Notes under the pieces: generated by a model
Told to the model about the DNA's origin: nothing
Databases searched by the model: none
What the model saw: only the letters and a program-made list of their open reading frames with translations
Assembly: GCF_030161095.1 (NCBI RefSeq)
Contig: NZ_BSPP01000007.1
Span: 434,920 to 498,919 of the forward strand
Direction: 5' to 3'
Source of the DNA: Cypionkella aquatica
Lineage (GTDB): Bacteria > Pseudomonadota > Alphaproteobacteria > Rhodobacterales > Rhodobacteraceae
Length of the DNA stretch: 64,000 bases
Part shown: in pieces, positions 54,079 through 62,685 of the stretch
How the letters are laid out: the number at the start of each line of letters is the position of its first letter
How positions within the stretch are numbered: the first letter of the stretch is position 1
Program-made: the position numbers and the translations under genes

Positions 54079-55059
54079 ATGAAAAAGCTACTGACATCGG
54101 CGCTGTTTCTGGCATTTGCCGGCAGCGCACAGGCAGCCGATGATGTGACGCTGCAACTGAAATGGGTCACCCAAGGCCAGTTCGCGGGCTACTACGTCGC
54201 TGCCGCGAAAGGGTTTTACGAGGAAGAGGGCCTGAACGTCACCATTCTGCCGGGTGGCCCGGATGTAGCCCCAACCCAAGTCATCGCGGGCGGTGGCGCG
54301 GATGTGGTGATCGACTGGATGCCCTCGGCCCTCGCTGCGCGCGAAAAGGGTCTGGCGCTGGTCAATATCGCGCAACCGTTCAAATCCTCGGGCATGATGC
54401 TGACGTGCCTGAAGGAATCTGGCGTCGCGACCCCTGCGGATTTCCCCGATAAAACCTTGGGCGTCTGGTTTGGTGGCAACGAATATCCGTTCCTGAACTG
54501 GATGAACAAGCTGGCGCTGAAAACCGATGGCTCGGCAGGCGGTGTGACTGTTTTGAAGCAGGGCTTCAACGTCGATCCACTGCTGCAAAAGCAGGCGGCT
54601 TGCATATCGACCATGACCTATAACGAATATTGGCAGGTGATTGATGCCGGTGTGAAGCCGGAAGATCTGGTGACCTTCAAATATGAAGACGAAGGTGTGG
54701 CGACGCTGGAAGACGGGCTTTACGTCATGGAAGACAAGCTGGCTGACCCGGCGTTTGAAGACAAAATGGTGCGCTTCGTGCGCGCCTCGATGAAGGGCTG
54801 GAAATACGCCGAAGCCAATGGCGATGAGGCAGCCCAGATCGTGATCGACAATGACGCGACGGGTGCGCAAACCATCGAGCATCAAAAGCGCATGGTGGCC
54901 GAGATTGGCAAGCTGACCGCTGGCAGCAATGGCGCGCTGGACGAGGCCGATTACAAGCGCACAGTGGCGGCGCTGATGTCGGGTGGTTCTGATCCGGTGA
55001 TCACCAAGGAACCCACCGGCGCTTGGACGCATGTGGTGACGGACAAGGCGCTGCAATAA
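54079..55059 (+). CDS. NMT1/THI5-like ABC substrate-binding protein, probably pyrimidine-related
   Basis: The 326-residue protein has a signal peptide (MKKLLTSALFLAFAGSAQAA) and the THI5/NMT1 binding-protein core: VTLQLKWVTQGQFAGYYVAA, GFYEEEGLNVTILPGGPDVAP (in part), GADVVIDWMPSALAAREKG, FKSSGMMLTCL. In this family ligands are hydroxymethylpyrimidine-type and other heterocycles, and the FAGYYVA motif is typical. With the surrounding pyrimidine enzymes it most likely binds a pyrimidine or dihydropyrimidine for uptake. AACTTGGAGG precedes the gene and an intrinsic terminator follows. Confidence 0.92.
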   Translation: MKKLLTSALFLAFAGSAQAADDVTLQLKWVTQGQFAGYYVAAAKGFYEEEGLNVTILPGGPDVAPTQVIAGGGADVVIDWMPSALAAREKGLALVNIAQPFKSSGMMLTCLKESGVATPADFPDKTLGVWFGGNEYPFLNWMNKLALKTDGSAGGVTVLKQGFNVDPLLQKQAACISTMTYNEYWQVIDAGVKPEDLVTFKYEDEGVATLEDGLYVMEDKLADPAFEDKMVRFVRASMKGWKYAEANGDEAAQIVIDNDATGAQTIEHQKRMVAEIGKLTAGSNGALDEADYKRTVAALMSGGSDPVITKEPTGAWTHVVTDKALQ

Positions 55060-55080
55060 GCTTTTGCGGGTTTGAGTAAG

Positions 55081-55117
55081 ACGGGCGCGGGGGAAACCTC
55101 GCGCCCGTTTTGGTTTT
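55081..55117 (+). terminator. Intrinsic terminator of the pyrimidine/ABC operon
   Basis: ACGGGCGCG and CGCGCCCGT form a perfect 9-bp stem with a 10-nt loop, followed by TTTTGGTTTTG, 21 bp after the binding-protein stop codon. Confidence 0.88.
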
Positions 55118-55154
55118 GTCCAGAGTGCACACCGCATTTGGCTGATCGGGGAAA

Positions 55155-55179
55155 GCAAACTCTCCGGCGGAGAGTTTGC
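55155..55179. repeat. Intergenic hairpin related to the one at 31328
   Basis: GCAAACTCTCC and GGAGAGTTTGC form a perfect 11-bp stem with a GGC loop, followed by CCGG. The core AACTCT...AGAGTT plus TGCCCGG, and a GAAACC-AGCGCA stretch about 90 bp further on, recur in the same order at 31328-31382. Confidence 0.6.
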
Positions 55180-55351
55180 CCGGCCACGCAAGAGCGTTTG
55201 TTGAGACCGCTTCAAGCACCCCTGACAGAGGGCAGGCGCTGCCCGGAGGCGTGGGCCTGCGGGGGCAGGCTGAAACCGAGCGCACCGCCATCGCGCCGTT
55301 GTAAACTTTTCCATTTCCTGTAAATCTTGCGCCAGCATCAGGAGTTACGCC

Positions 55352-56587
55352 ATGCCGATCTCTGCCCTGACCGGAAGCCGCCTGCGAGAGCGGCGCGTGG
55401 CGTTGGGGCTGCGGCAGGCAGATCTGGCCGAGACCGTGGGAATTTCGGCGTCTTATCTGAACCTGATTGAACACAACCGCCGCCGCATTGGCGATGCGCT
55501 GCTTGCGCGGCTGGCGCAGGCTTTGGGGCAACCTGTGGAGGCGTTTCAAGAGGGCATCGCGGCGGCGGTTCTGGATGATCTGCGTGCGGCGGCAGGGCGG
55601 TTGCCGGGGGCCGAGATCGACCGATCCGAGGATTTTGCCGGGCGTTTTCCGGGCTGGGCCGCCACGGTGATTGGGCTGCATCAGCGCGTGGCGGGGCTGG
55701 AGCGGGCCTTGGAGGCGATGAGTGACCGCATGAGCCAAGACCCGCATCTGTCTGCCAGTCTGCACGAAGTGCTGTCGGCGGTGGCCTCGGTGCGATCAAC
55801 CGCGGCGATTTTGGCGGAAACGCAGGATATCGAGCCGGAATGGCAGGCGCGGTTTTTGGGCAATCTGCAGGATGACAGCAAGCGGCTCGCCTTGGGGGCC
55901 GAGGCTTTGGTGCGCTATCTCGATACGGCGGGGCAGGCGGAAGAGCAGGGTCTGGCCTCGCCACAAGAAGAGTTGGAGGCTTGGCTGGCCAGCACCGATT
56001 GGCAGGGGGCGGACACGCGGGGGCTGGTTTCAGCGGCGGCGCGGCACATGGCGGATCAGTGGCGCGCGCAGGCGGCGCGCGATCTGGCGGCCTATCCTGC
56101 GGCGGGGTTTGCGGCTGTGGTGGCCGAAAGTGGCAGCGATCCGGTGGCTGTGGCTGCGCGGTTTGGCGGCGATGTCTTGGCAGCATTCCGGCGGATCGCT
56201 TTGCAGCCGGGGCTGCAGGCGGGGCTGGTGGTCTGCGACGCTTCGGGGACACTGACCTTTCGCAAGCCGCTGGCGGGCTTTGGCTTGCCGCGCTTTGGTG
56301 CCGCTTGCCCGCTGTGGCCCCTGTTTGCAGCACTTTCACGCCCCATGACTCCGATTGAAATGGTGGTCGAGACCGCAGGCCCGGTGCCTGCGCGGTTTCG
56401 GGTGCGCGCCTTCTGTCAGCCGCGGTTTCCGCAAGGATCGCGCGGGCCGGAATTGCGCGAGGCGGCGATGTTGATTTTGCCCGAGCAGGGCCGGGCGGGC
56501 GAGGCTTTGCCGATTGGGTCAACCTGCCGGATTTGTCAGCGCCATGCCTGTGCGGCACGGCGCGAGCCTTCGATCTTGCAGGGCTGA
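55352..56587 (+). CDS. HTH (XRE) regulator with kinase-like middle segment and ScfR-type C-terminus
   Basis: The 411-residue protein has an N-terminal XRE helix-turn-helix (GSRLRERRVALGLRQADLAE, TVGISASYLNLIEHNRRRIG), a middle helical segment resembling a histidine-kinase dimerisation domain (about 128-190, LHEVLSAVASVRSTAAIL where a His would be followed by acidic residues, then LGNLQDDSKRLALGAEALVRYL), and a C-terminal DUF2083/short-chain fatty-acyl regulator-like part ending CRICQRHACAARREPSIL. The C-terminal Cys/His cluster could bind metal. It lies just upstream of a response regulator and a transporter-kinase gene. The ligand is unknown. Confidence 0.85.
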   Translation: MPISALTGSRLRERRVALGLRQADLAETVGISASYLNLIEHNRRRIGDALLARLAQALGQPVEAFQEGIAAAVLDDLRAAAGRLPGAEIDRSEDFAGRFPGWAATVIGLHQRVAGLERALEAMSDRMSQDPHLSASLHEVLSAVASVRSTAAILAETQDIEPEWQARFLGNLQDDSKRLALGAEALVRYLDTAGQAEEQGLASPQEELEAWLASTDWQGADTRGLVSAAARHMADQWRAQAARDLAAYPAAGFAAVVAESGSDPVAVAARFGGDVLAAFRRIALQPGLQAGLVVCDASGTLTFRKPLAGFGLPRFGAACPLWPLFAALSRPMTPIEMVVETAGPVPARFRVRAFCQPRFPQGSRGPELREAAMLILPEQGRAGEALPIGSTCRICQRHACAARREPSILQG

Positions 56588-56718
56588 GAAAGCGGGCAGG
56601 TGGTGGGGCAGGCGGGCGGAGCCTCCGGCGGGGATATTTGGGCCAATGTGAAATGGCAAAGGCTTGGCTTTTGACAGCGGCGGGGTTTGTGGGGATAGTC
56701 GGGGTCGGGGGAGCAATC

Positions 56719-57084
56719 ATGCGTCAGGTTTTGCTGGTGGAGGATGAGGCCAATATTGCCGAGGCGCTGCGGTTTATTCTGTCGCGCGATGGCTGGGCGG
56801 TCTCGGTCTTGGCGGATGGAGCGCGGGCTTTGGCCGAGGTGGCGCGGCTGCGGCCTGATCTGGTGATTTTGGATTCGATGTTGCCGGGGATGTCGGGGCT
56901 GGAGATTTTGACGGCTTTGCGCGCCGACCCGGATCATGCGGGCCTGCCGATCCTGATGTTGACCGCCAAGGGCCAGTTGCGCGACCGCGAGGCCGCCGAG
57001 CGGGCGGGCGTGTCGGCCTTTATGAGCAAGCCGTTTGACAATTCAGAAATCCGCGCCTTGGTGCGGGATTTGTTGGGGGCGTGA
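56719..57084 (+). CDS. Single-domain response regulator
   Basis: The 121-residue protein is a bare receiver domain: acidic pair E8-D9, phospho-acceptor D52 (LVILDSMLPGMSG), LTAKG with the conserved Thr and SKPFD with the conserved Lys. There is no output domain. Start ATG 56719 follows GGGGGAGCAATC. The next gene starts on the last base of its stop, and the transporter-histidine kinase is two genes on, so it is a likely phosphorylation partner of that kinase. Confidence 0.93.
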   Translation: MRQVLLVEDEANIAEALRFILSRDGWAVSVLADGARALAEVARLRPDLVILDSMLPGMSGLEILTALRADPDHAGLPILMLTAKGQLRDREAAERAGVSAFMSKPFDNSEIRALVRDLLGA

Positions 57085-57416
57085 TGCGGGGCCCGCGCGC
57101 GCCTTTGTTTCTGGCTCGGGCAGTGTATCGGCAGCGACGCTGGCGGGATGCGGCGCGGCTGTTGCCGATCTTTGGGTTGTTCCTGTTGCTGTTGCCGCTG
57201 CTGTGGGGGGAAGGCTCGGGCGCTGGTTCTGGTTCTGTCGCGGTGGCAAGCGCGGGGGATGCAGGTTCAGGGGGTGCGGGTGTCGCGGCCAAGTCCAATT
57301 CGGGGCAGGTTGCCGTGTATCTGTTCGGGGTCTGGGCGCTGTTGATCGGGCTTGCGGCCTATGTAGCCCCCGCCTTGGCCGAGCCCGAGGCCGATGCACC
57401 CGCCGAGGATGTCTGA
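57084..57416 (+). CDS. Small two-helix membrane protein, possible partner of the SSF kinase
   Basis: The 110-residue protein has two hydrophobic segments (RLLPIFGLFLLLLPLLW, about 26-42, and VAVYLFGVWALLIGLAAYVA, about 74-93) separated by a Gly/Ser/Ala-rich loop, and an acidic C-terminal tail. It is fused by one-base overlaps to the response regulator before it and the SSF-kinase after it. The size and layout recall small subunits of solute:sodium symporters (DUF4212-like), which suggests a partner of the transporter-kinase. That is an inference from layout. Confidence 0.75.
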   Translation: MRGPRAPLFLARAVYRQRRWRDAARLLPIFGLFLLLLPLLWGEGSGAGSGSVAVASAGDAGSGGAGVAAKSNSGQVAVYLFGVWALLIGLAAYVAPALAEPEADAPAEDV

Positions 57417-60139
57417 TGCCATTCAATGTCTTGGTGCTGACCTCTCTGGCCTATGTGGCGTTTTTGTTCGTGGTGGCCTTTGTGGTCGAGCGGCGGGCGA
57501 TGCGCGGCGAGATGCGGTTTTTACGCTCGCCGGTGGTGTATACCTTGTCTTTGTCGATCTATTGCACGGCTTGGACGTTTTACGGCGCGGTGGGGTCTGC
57601 GGCGCGGACGGGAGTGGAGTTTCTGACCATCTATCTGGGCCCGACCTTGGTGTTTGTCGGCTGGTGGTGGGTGCTGCGCAAGCTGGTGCGGATCGGGCGC
57701 AGGCAAAGGGTGACCTCGATCGCCGATCTGATTTCAAGCCGCTATGGCAAATCGAACCTGCTTGGCGTGTTGGTGACGGTGATCGCGGTGGTGGCGGCGA
57801 CGCCCTATATCGCGCTGCAGTTGCAATCTGTGACACTGTCGTTCGGGGCCTTTGCGGCAAGCGATCCGCAGGCTTGGGCGATGCCGGGGCGCGACGCTAC
57901 GGCGATCTGGGTGGCGGCGGGCTTGGCTTTGTTCACCATCCTGTTTGGCACCCGCAACCTTGACGCCAAAGAGCAGCATCACGGCATCGTCATGGCCATC
58001 GCGGTTGAGGCGGTGGTCAAGCTGGTGGCGCTGCTGGCGGTGGGGATTTTCGTGGTCTGGGGCTTGGGCGGCGGCCCATCGGCGATGATCGCGCGCATCG
58101 AGGCGCATGTCGATCCCCAGTGGGCGATGCAGCCGGGGCGTTGGGCGGGGCTGATTTTTCTGTCGGCGGCGGCGGTGATCACTTTGCCGCGGATGTTTCA
58201 GGTTTTGGTGGTCGAGAATGTCGATGAGGCGCATCTGTCGCGGGCCTCGTGGGCGTTTCCGGCCTATCTGTTCGCGATGAGCCTGTTCATCCTGCCCATC
58301 GCCGTGATCGGGCTGGAGCGGATGCCAGCAGGCGCAAACCCCGACATGCTGGTGCTGACCTTGCCGCTGCACGAGGGGCAGGGCGGTCTTGCGCTGCTGG
58401 CGTTCTTGGGCGGGTTTTCCTCGGCGACCTCGATGGTGATTGTGGAAACCATCGCGCTGGCCACGATGGTGTCGAACCATATCCTGATGCCCGCTTGGCT
58501 GTGGCTGCGCCCGCAAGCGGCTGTGTCGGGCAATCTGCGTGGGGCAATTTTGCTGGCGCGGCGGCTGTCGATCATCATGGTGCTGGCCTTGGGGCTGGCG
58601 TATTTCCGGCTGTCTGGCGGATCAGGCGCACTGGCGGCGATTGGCCAGATTGCCTTTGCGGGCATGGCGCAGGTGTTGCCCGCCTTGCTCGGTGCGATAT
58701 TCTGGCGTGGCGGCAGCAAGCTGGGGGCGCTGTTGGGCCTGTCGATTGGCTTTGTCACTTGGGGCTACACGCTGTTTTTGCCGTCGTTCGGGGCGGGGGC
58801 GCTGATTTCGGCTGATCTGCTGCAAAACGGGCTGTTCGGGCTGGCATGGTTGCGTCCGCAGGCGCTGTTTGGCACCGGGGCGATGGATCCGCTGATCCAT
58901 TCGATCTTCTGGTCGCTGGCTCTGAATGTGGCGGGCTATCTGATCGGATCGCTGCTGTCTTTCCCCGATCCGGTCGAGCGGATACAGGGTGCCGCTTTCG
59001 TCAATGCCTTTGACGACGAATTGCAGGCCGAGCGCGTCGGCTGGACCCATGGTCAGGCCGAGCCCGAGGCGTTGCTTAACATGGCGCAGCGGATTTTGGG
59101 CGAAGAAGCCGCGATCTCGTTCTTTGAGGCCGAAGCAGGCGCGCAGGGCAAGGCCGGGTTTCTGCCAGACCTCACGCCGCGCTTTCTGGCGGGGCTGGAG
59201 CGGAATTTGGCAGGCTCGGTGGGCGCGGCCACCGCGCATGCGATGATCAGCCAGTTGTTTGGCCGCGCCACTGTGACGGTCGAGGATCTGATGGCAGTTG
59301 CCACCGAAGCCGCGCAGATCATGGAATATTCGGCGCGGCTGGAAAGTCAGCAATCCGAACTTTCCCGCTCGGCCCGGCAACTGCGCGAAGTCAATGAAAA
59401 GCTGACCCAGCTTTCGGTGCAAAAGGATGCGTTTCTCAGCCAGATCAGCCACGAATTGCGCACGCCGATGACGTCGATCCGGGCGTTCTCCGAGATTTTG
59501 GCCGAGGGCGATCTGCCAGCGGTGCGGGTGGCGGAATATGGCCAGATCATCCATGCCGAAGCCAAGCGGCTCACCCGGTTGCTGGATGATCTGCTCGATT
59601 TGTCGGTGCTGGAAAATGGCGCGGTGCATCTGGATCTGGCGCTGTCGCATCTGGGGCAGATGATCGACCGGGCTTTGGCCGCAGCCAGCCAAACCCGGCC
59701 CGAGCGGAATTTTGACATTCAGCGCGACTACGCGTCAGAGGAAATTCATCTGCGCACAGATGCTGACCGTCTGGTGCAGGTGTTGATCAATCTGATCTCG
59801 AACAGCCGCAAATATTGCGATGCGCAAGCACCCGTGTTGCGCATTGCGGTGCGGCAAAAGGGGGGGCGGGTGGTGGTCGATTTCATCGACAATGGTGCAG
59901 GCATCGCCAAGGACAAGCAGGGGCTGATCTTTGAGAAATTCGCCCGGCTCAGCGATGATGGCCGCGCGGGCGGCGCAGGTTTGGGGTTGGCGATCTGCCG
60001 CGAGATCATGGGCAATCTGGGCGGCACGGTCAGCTATCTGCCGGGGCAAAAGGGCGCGGCCTTTCGGGTGAGTTTACCGCTGCGGATTGAAAAACCACAG
60101 GAAAGGCCAATGGAAAAGCCGCAAGAAAGGCCGCAGTAA
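57416..60139 (+). CDS. CbrA-like hybrid: SSF transporter domain fused to a histidine kinase
   Basis: The 907-residue protein has about 13 membrane helices in residues 1-500 forming a sodium/solute symporter (SSF) domain (YTLSLSIYCTAWTFYGAVG, SIADLISSRYGKSNLLG, GGFSSATSMVIVETIALATM in part), then a linker, a coiled segment (SARQLREVNEKLTQLSVQKD), a dimerisation domain with H679 (SHELRTPMTSIRAF) and an ATPase domain with N box LINLISNSRKYC, DNGAGIAKDKQ and GGAGLGLAICREI. Such fusions (CbrA type) sense or carry an amino acid or organic acid. The bare response regulator two genes upstream is the probable target. Confidence 0.93.
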   Translation: MPFNVLVLTSLAYVAFLFVVAFVVERRAMRGEMRFLRSPVVYTLSLSIYCTAWTFYGAVGSAARTGVEFLTIYLGPTLVFVGWWWVLRKLVRIGRRQRVTSIADLISSRYGKSNLLGVLVTVIAVVAATPYIALQLQSVTLSFGAFAASDPQAWAMPGRDATAIWVAAGLALFTILFGTRNLDAKEQHHGIVMAIAVEAVVKLVALLAVGIFVVWGLGGGPSAMIARIEAHVDPQWAMQPGRWAGLIFLSAAAVITLPRMFQVLVVENVDEAHLSRASWAFPAYLFAMSLFILPIAVIGLERMPAGANPDMLVLTLPLHEGQGGLALLAFLGGFSSATSMVIVETIALATMVSNHILMPAWLWLRPQAAVSGNLRGAILLARRLSIIMVLALGLAYFRLSGGSGALAAIGQIAFAGMAQVLPALLGAIFWRGGSKLGALLGLSIGFVTWGYTLFLPSFGAGALISADLLQNGLFGLAWLRPQALFGTGAMDPLIHSIFWSLALNVAGYLIGSLLSFPDPVERIQGAAFVNAFDDELQAERVGWTHGQAEPEALLNMAQRILGEEAAISFFEAEAGAQGKAGFLPDLTPRFLAGLERNLAGSVGAATAHAMISQLFGRATVTVEDLMAVATEAAQIMEYSARLESQQSELSRSARQLREVNEKLTQLSVQKDAFLSQISHELRTPMTSIRAFSEILAEGDLPAVRVAEYGQIIHAEAKRLTRLLDDLLDLSVLENGAVHLDLALSHLGQMIDRALAAASQTRPERNFDIQRDYASEEIHLRTDADRLVQVLINLISNSRKYCDAQAPVLRIAVRQKGGRVVVDFIDNGAGIAKDKQGLIFEKFARLSDDGRAGGAGLGLAICREIMGNLGGTVSYLPGQKGAAFRVSLPLRIEKPQERPMEKPQERPQ

Positions 60140-60217
60140 AAACCTGTCTGCTGTAAACGCTTTGTTAGCTTCGGGGCGGCTATCGTTGCCGCAGGGCGGT
60201 CCGGTCAGGGGAACGAA

Positions 60218-61192
60218 GTGGCAGAAGCACAGCAAGACGGCATCATTCGGCGCAAAATCGCTGCCAGTCAGGCGTTGATGGCAGAAGGCAGCCCCGGCGC
60301 GGATCGCGGTTGGCGCATTGCCCTTGCGCGGGCGGCGCGCGACATGCTGGCCCTGCCGCTTGAAGTGACATCGCTGGCCCTGCACCGCAGATCACTGGCC
60401 GAGGTGTTGGAACTGCCGCCGCCGCAGGCGCTGATTGCGGTGTTGCAGGGCCCTGCCGAAGGTCTGGGATTGCTGGTTTTGTCGCCGCCAGCGCTGGCGG
60501 CGATGATCGAAGCGCAGACTTTGGGCAAGGTTTCGGGGCTGGCGCTGGCGGCACGCAAACCCACCCGCACCGATGCGGCTATGGTCGCCCCTACGCTGGA
60601 TGCCGCCTTGGACGGGTTAGAGCAATCCTTGGCGCAAGAGGCAGATTTGCAATGGGCGGGCGGCTTTCGCTATGCCAGCTTTCTGGATGACCCGCGCCCG
60701 CTTGGGCTGGTGCTGGAAGACATCGACTACCGGGTGATGACGGCAGAGCTGTCCTTGGGCTTGGGCGCGCGCCAAGGCAGTGTGCTGCTGGTGCTGCCAG
60801 CAGAAGGCAAGGGCGCGCGGCCCATGCAGGCGCTGCCGGGGCCACCGGACGCGGCGCAGGCGGGGCTTGCCTTTGCGCAGGCCTTGGGCGCGCAGATCGA
60901 GCAGACCTCTTGTGTTTTGGATGCGGTGGTGGCGCGGGTTTCGCTGCCGTTGGCTCAGGTGCTGGGCTTGCAGATCGGCGAGGTGATCGGCCTGCCGCGC
61001 GCCTCGATCGAGCGGGTGAAGTTTGAAACCATGGACGGGCTGCCCTTGGCCGAGGGTCGTCTGGGCCAAAATCGCGGCATGCGGGCGATCCGTCTGAACG
61101 CAGGCGCGCCGCGTGCCGTGGCGACTGACCCCGATGCTGAAAGCTCCACCGCACTGGCAGCTTTGCCCGAACCGATGCGCCAGACTGCATAA
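60218..61192 (+). CDS. FliM-like (SpoA) flagellar motor switch protein
   Basis: The 324-residue protein starts at GTG 60218 with AGGGGAAC upstream; ATG 60278 is the next option. It has an N-terminal IIRRKIAASQAL, a central domain with LSPPALAAMIEAQTLGKV and PTRTDAAMVAPTLDAALDGLE, and a C-terminal SpoA-like beta domain (VVARVSLPLAQVLGLQIGEV, IERVKFETMDGLPLAEGRLG, quoted separately). This pattern is that of FliM/FliN C-ring proteins. It stands apart from other flagellar genes in the window, so whether it is the main FliM cannot be decided. The frame ends 24 residues after the SpoA part. Confidence 0.78.
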   Translation: MAEAQQDGIIRRKIAASQALMAEGSPGADRGWRIALARAARDMLALPLEVTSLALHRRSLAEVLELPPPQALIAVLQGPAEGLGLLVLSPPALAAMIEAQTLGKVSGLALAARKPTRTDAAMVAPTLDAALDGLEQSLAQEADLQWAGGFRYASFLDDPRPLGLVLEDIDYRVMTAELSLGLGARQGSVLLVLPAEGKGARPMQALPGPPDAAQAGLAFAQALGAQIEQTSCVLDAVVARVSLPLAQVLGLQIGEVIGLPRASIERVKFETMDGLPLAEGRLGQNRGMRAIRLNAGAPRAVATDPDAESSTALAALPEPMRQTA

Positions 61193-61344
61193 GGCTGCGC
61201 AGCCAGACCGCATATGCTGGGCGGTTTGCCACATACCGATTTTCGCACGGAGATTCTGCACGGGGTTTGAAAACTCCGGCCTTCGCCAGAGGTTAAAAAA
61301 GTCTGAACAGCGTCGCGTAAGCCATTGATCTGTCACAAAGCCAG

Positions 61345-61368
61345 CCGCTGTCCACGCGTGGACAGCGG
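61345..61368. repeat. Perfect 24-bp palindrome
   Basis: CCGCTGTCCACG and its exact reverse complement are adjacent, with no spacer. It lies 8 bp downstream of the sulfurtransferase-fusion stop (minus strand) and 153 bp after the FliM-like stop. It may act as a bidirectional terminator stem (no clear T-run) or as a protein site. Confidence 0.7.
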
Positions 61369-61375
61369 AGATAGA

Positions 61376-62251
61376 TCAGCGCTTTTGTGCCGCCAACGCA
61401 TCAATCTGGCCGCGCAAAGGCTCCAGATTGTAGCCAAATTTGGCCGGGGTGGCGATCAGATCATCGGTGGGCTTCTCGCCCGCGTTCATCATCGCCCAAA
61501 CCACCGAACAGCGGTTTCCGCTGGCACAATAGGCAAACACCGGCCCGGTCGCATTGGCCATCACCTCGGCCTGCATGCGGATGTTTTCCATCGTCATAGC
61601 GCCGCCAATCACCGGGTTTGCGATGAAGGTCAGCCCCAAAGCCTCGGCCGCGGCTTGCATGACCGGGGTGTGCAGATCGGCGGGGATCTCGCCATCAGGG
61701 CGGTTGTCGATCACCGTGGTAAAGCCAGCCGCCTTGATGGCGGGCAGATCAGACGGGTCGATCTGCGGCGACACGGCATAGGTCGGGGTCAGGGCGCGAA
61801 TGTCCATTTTGCTCCTCGGGCTGGGGCGTGCGGCGTCAAGACGGCGGCGCAGGCTGGGTGCCACGATCATACCGACCAGCATCGCCAATAGAAAGGCCAG
61901 ACCGCCACTGCCGCCAAAGCTGATCGAGGCCAGCGCCGGACCGGGGCATAGCCCGGCCAAGGCCCAGCCCATCCCGAACAAAACCGAACCAAGCACCAGA
62001 TTGCGATCAATCCCGCGCGTCGCTGGCCCAGGCAACGCAAGGTCGAGGTAAGAGCGGTCCAGTTTCGATGCCACCCGCCAAGCCGCAGCCATCGGCAGGA
62101 TCGCGCCGCCCATGACAAAGGCCAAGGTCGGATCCCAAGCGCCGAACAGATCCAGAAAGCCCTGAACTTTCAGCGTGTCGGTCATCCCAGACAGCCGCAA
62201 GCCCGCGCCAAACAACCCACCCGCAAGCAGGGCATACCCATAGCGGCGCAT
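61376..62251 (-). CDS. Fusion: YeeE/PmpB-like sulfur transporter half and DUF442 (TIGR01244-type) sulfurtransferase/phosphatase domain
   Basis: The 291-residue protein has a membrane part (about 1-140: YALLAGGLFGAGLRLSGMTD, GSVLFGMGWALAGLCPGPAL with the conserved Cys/Pro) of the DUF6691/YeeE family, then a soluble domain (about 149-291: ALTPTYAVSPQIDPSDLPAI, AGFTTVIDNRPDGEIP, catalytic FAYCASGNRC with C242). In the known Blh proteins the DUF442 domain is fused to an MBL domain; here it is attached to the transporter. An internal ATG (61807, M149) has AGGAG 5 nt upstream, so the soluble domain may also be made alone. Start 62251 overlaps the stop of the preceding gene. Confidence 0.88.
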   Translation of the reverse strand: MRRYGYALLAGGLFGAGLRLSGMTDTLKVQGFLDLFGAWDPTLAFVMGGAILPMAAAWRVASKLDRSYLDLALPGPATRGIDRNLVLGSVLFGMGWALAGLCPGPALASISFGGSGGLAFLLAMLVGMIVAPSLRRRLDAARPSPRSKMDIRALTPTYAVSPQIDPSDLPAIKAAGFTTVIDNRPDGEIPADLHTPVMQAAAEALGLTFIANPVIGGAMTMENIRMQAEVMANATGPVFAYCASGNRCSVVWAMMNAGEKPTDDLIATPAKFGYNLEPLRGQIDALAAQKR

Positions 62252-62670
62252 CAGATCACCCCAAACAACTGACGCAGCAGCGCCATCGTCAGCGCGCCTG
62301 CCCCGACATAGACCAGCGTGGCGACAATGCCGCGCCATGACAGCCGCGAGATGCCACAAACTCCATGCCCCGAGGTGCAACCATTGGCCAGCCGGGTGCC
62401 GATGCCGACCAGAAGCCCCGCAAGCACGATGACAAACCAGTTCGAGGTCAGATGAGTCTCGCCGCCGATCAGCAGCGACAGAAGATAAGGCACGCCGATC
62501 AACCCGGCCAGAAACGTCAGACGCTCGGCCCAATTGCCCCAGCCAGAGCCATCGACCAAACCGCCAATGATGCCCGAGGCCCCCATCACCCGGCCATTAT
62601 ATAGCAGGAAGACCGCCCCTGCGCTGCCAATCATCAGCCCGCCCGCAAGGCCCCAAAACCAATCCATCAT
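62251..62670 (-). CDS. YeeE/PmpA-like sulfur transporter half
   Basis: The 139-residue membrane protein has about four hydrophobic segments and YeeE/YedE-type motifs: [30 protein letters not shown] (in part: [20 protein letters not shown]), [23 protein letters not shown] with the conserved Cys residues. Together with the next gene product it makes a PmpA/PmpB-type pair that moves sulfur compounds such as thiosulfate or persulfide. It lies 15 bp downstream of the MBL gene and its stop overlaps the fusion gene start. Confidence 0.93.
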   Translation of the reverse strand: MMDWFWGLAGGLMIGSAGAVFLLYNGRVMGASGIIGGLVDGSGWGNWAERLTFLAGLIGVPYLLSLLIGGETHLTSNWFVIVLAGLLVGIGTRLANGCTSGHGVCGISRLSWRGIVATLVYVGAGALTMALLRQLFGVI

Positions 62671-62685
62671 CGCCGTGCTCCTGCC

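Noticed and set aside
55338-56720. 460-codon Pro/Arg-rich frame antisense to the HTH regulator
   Set aside because: Low-complexity Pro/Ala/Arg composition typical of antisense of GC-rich genes; no domain.
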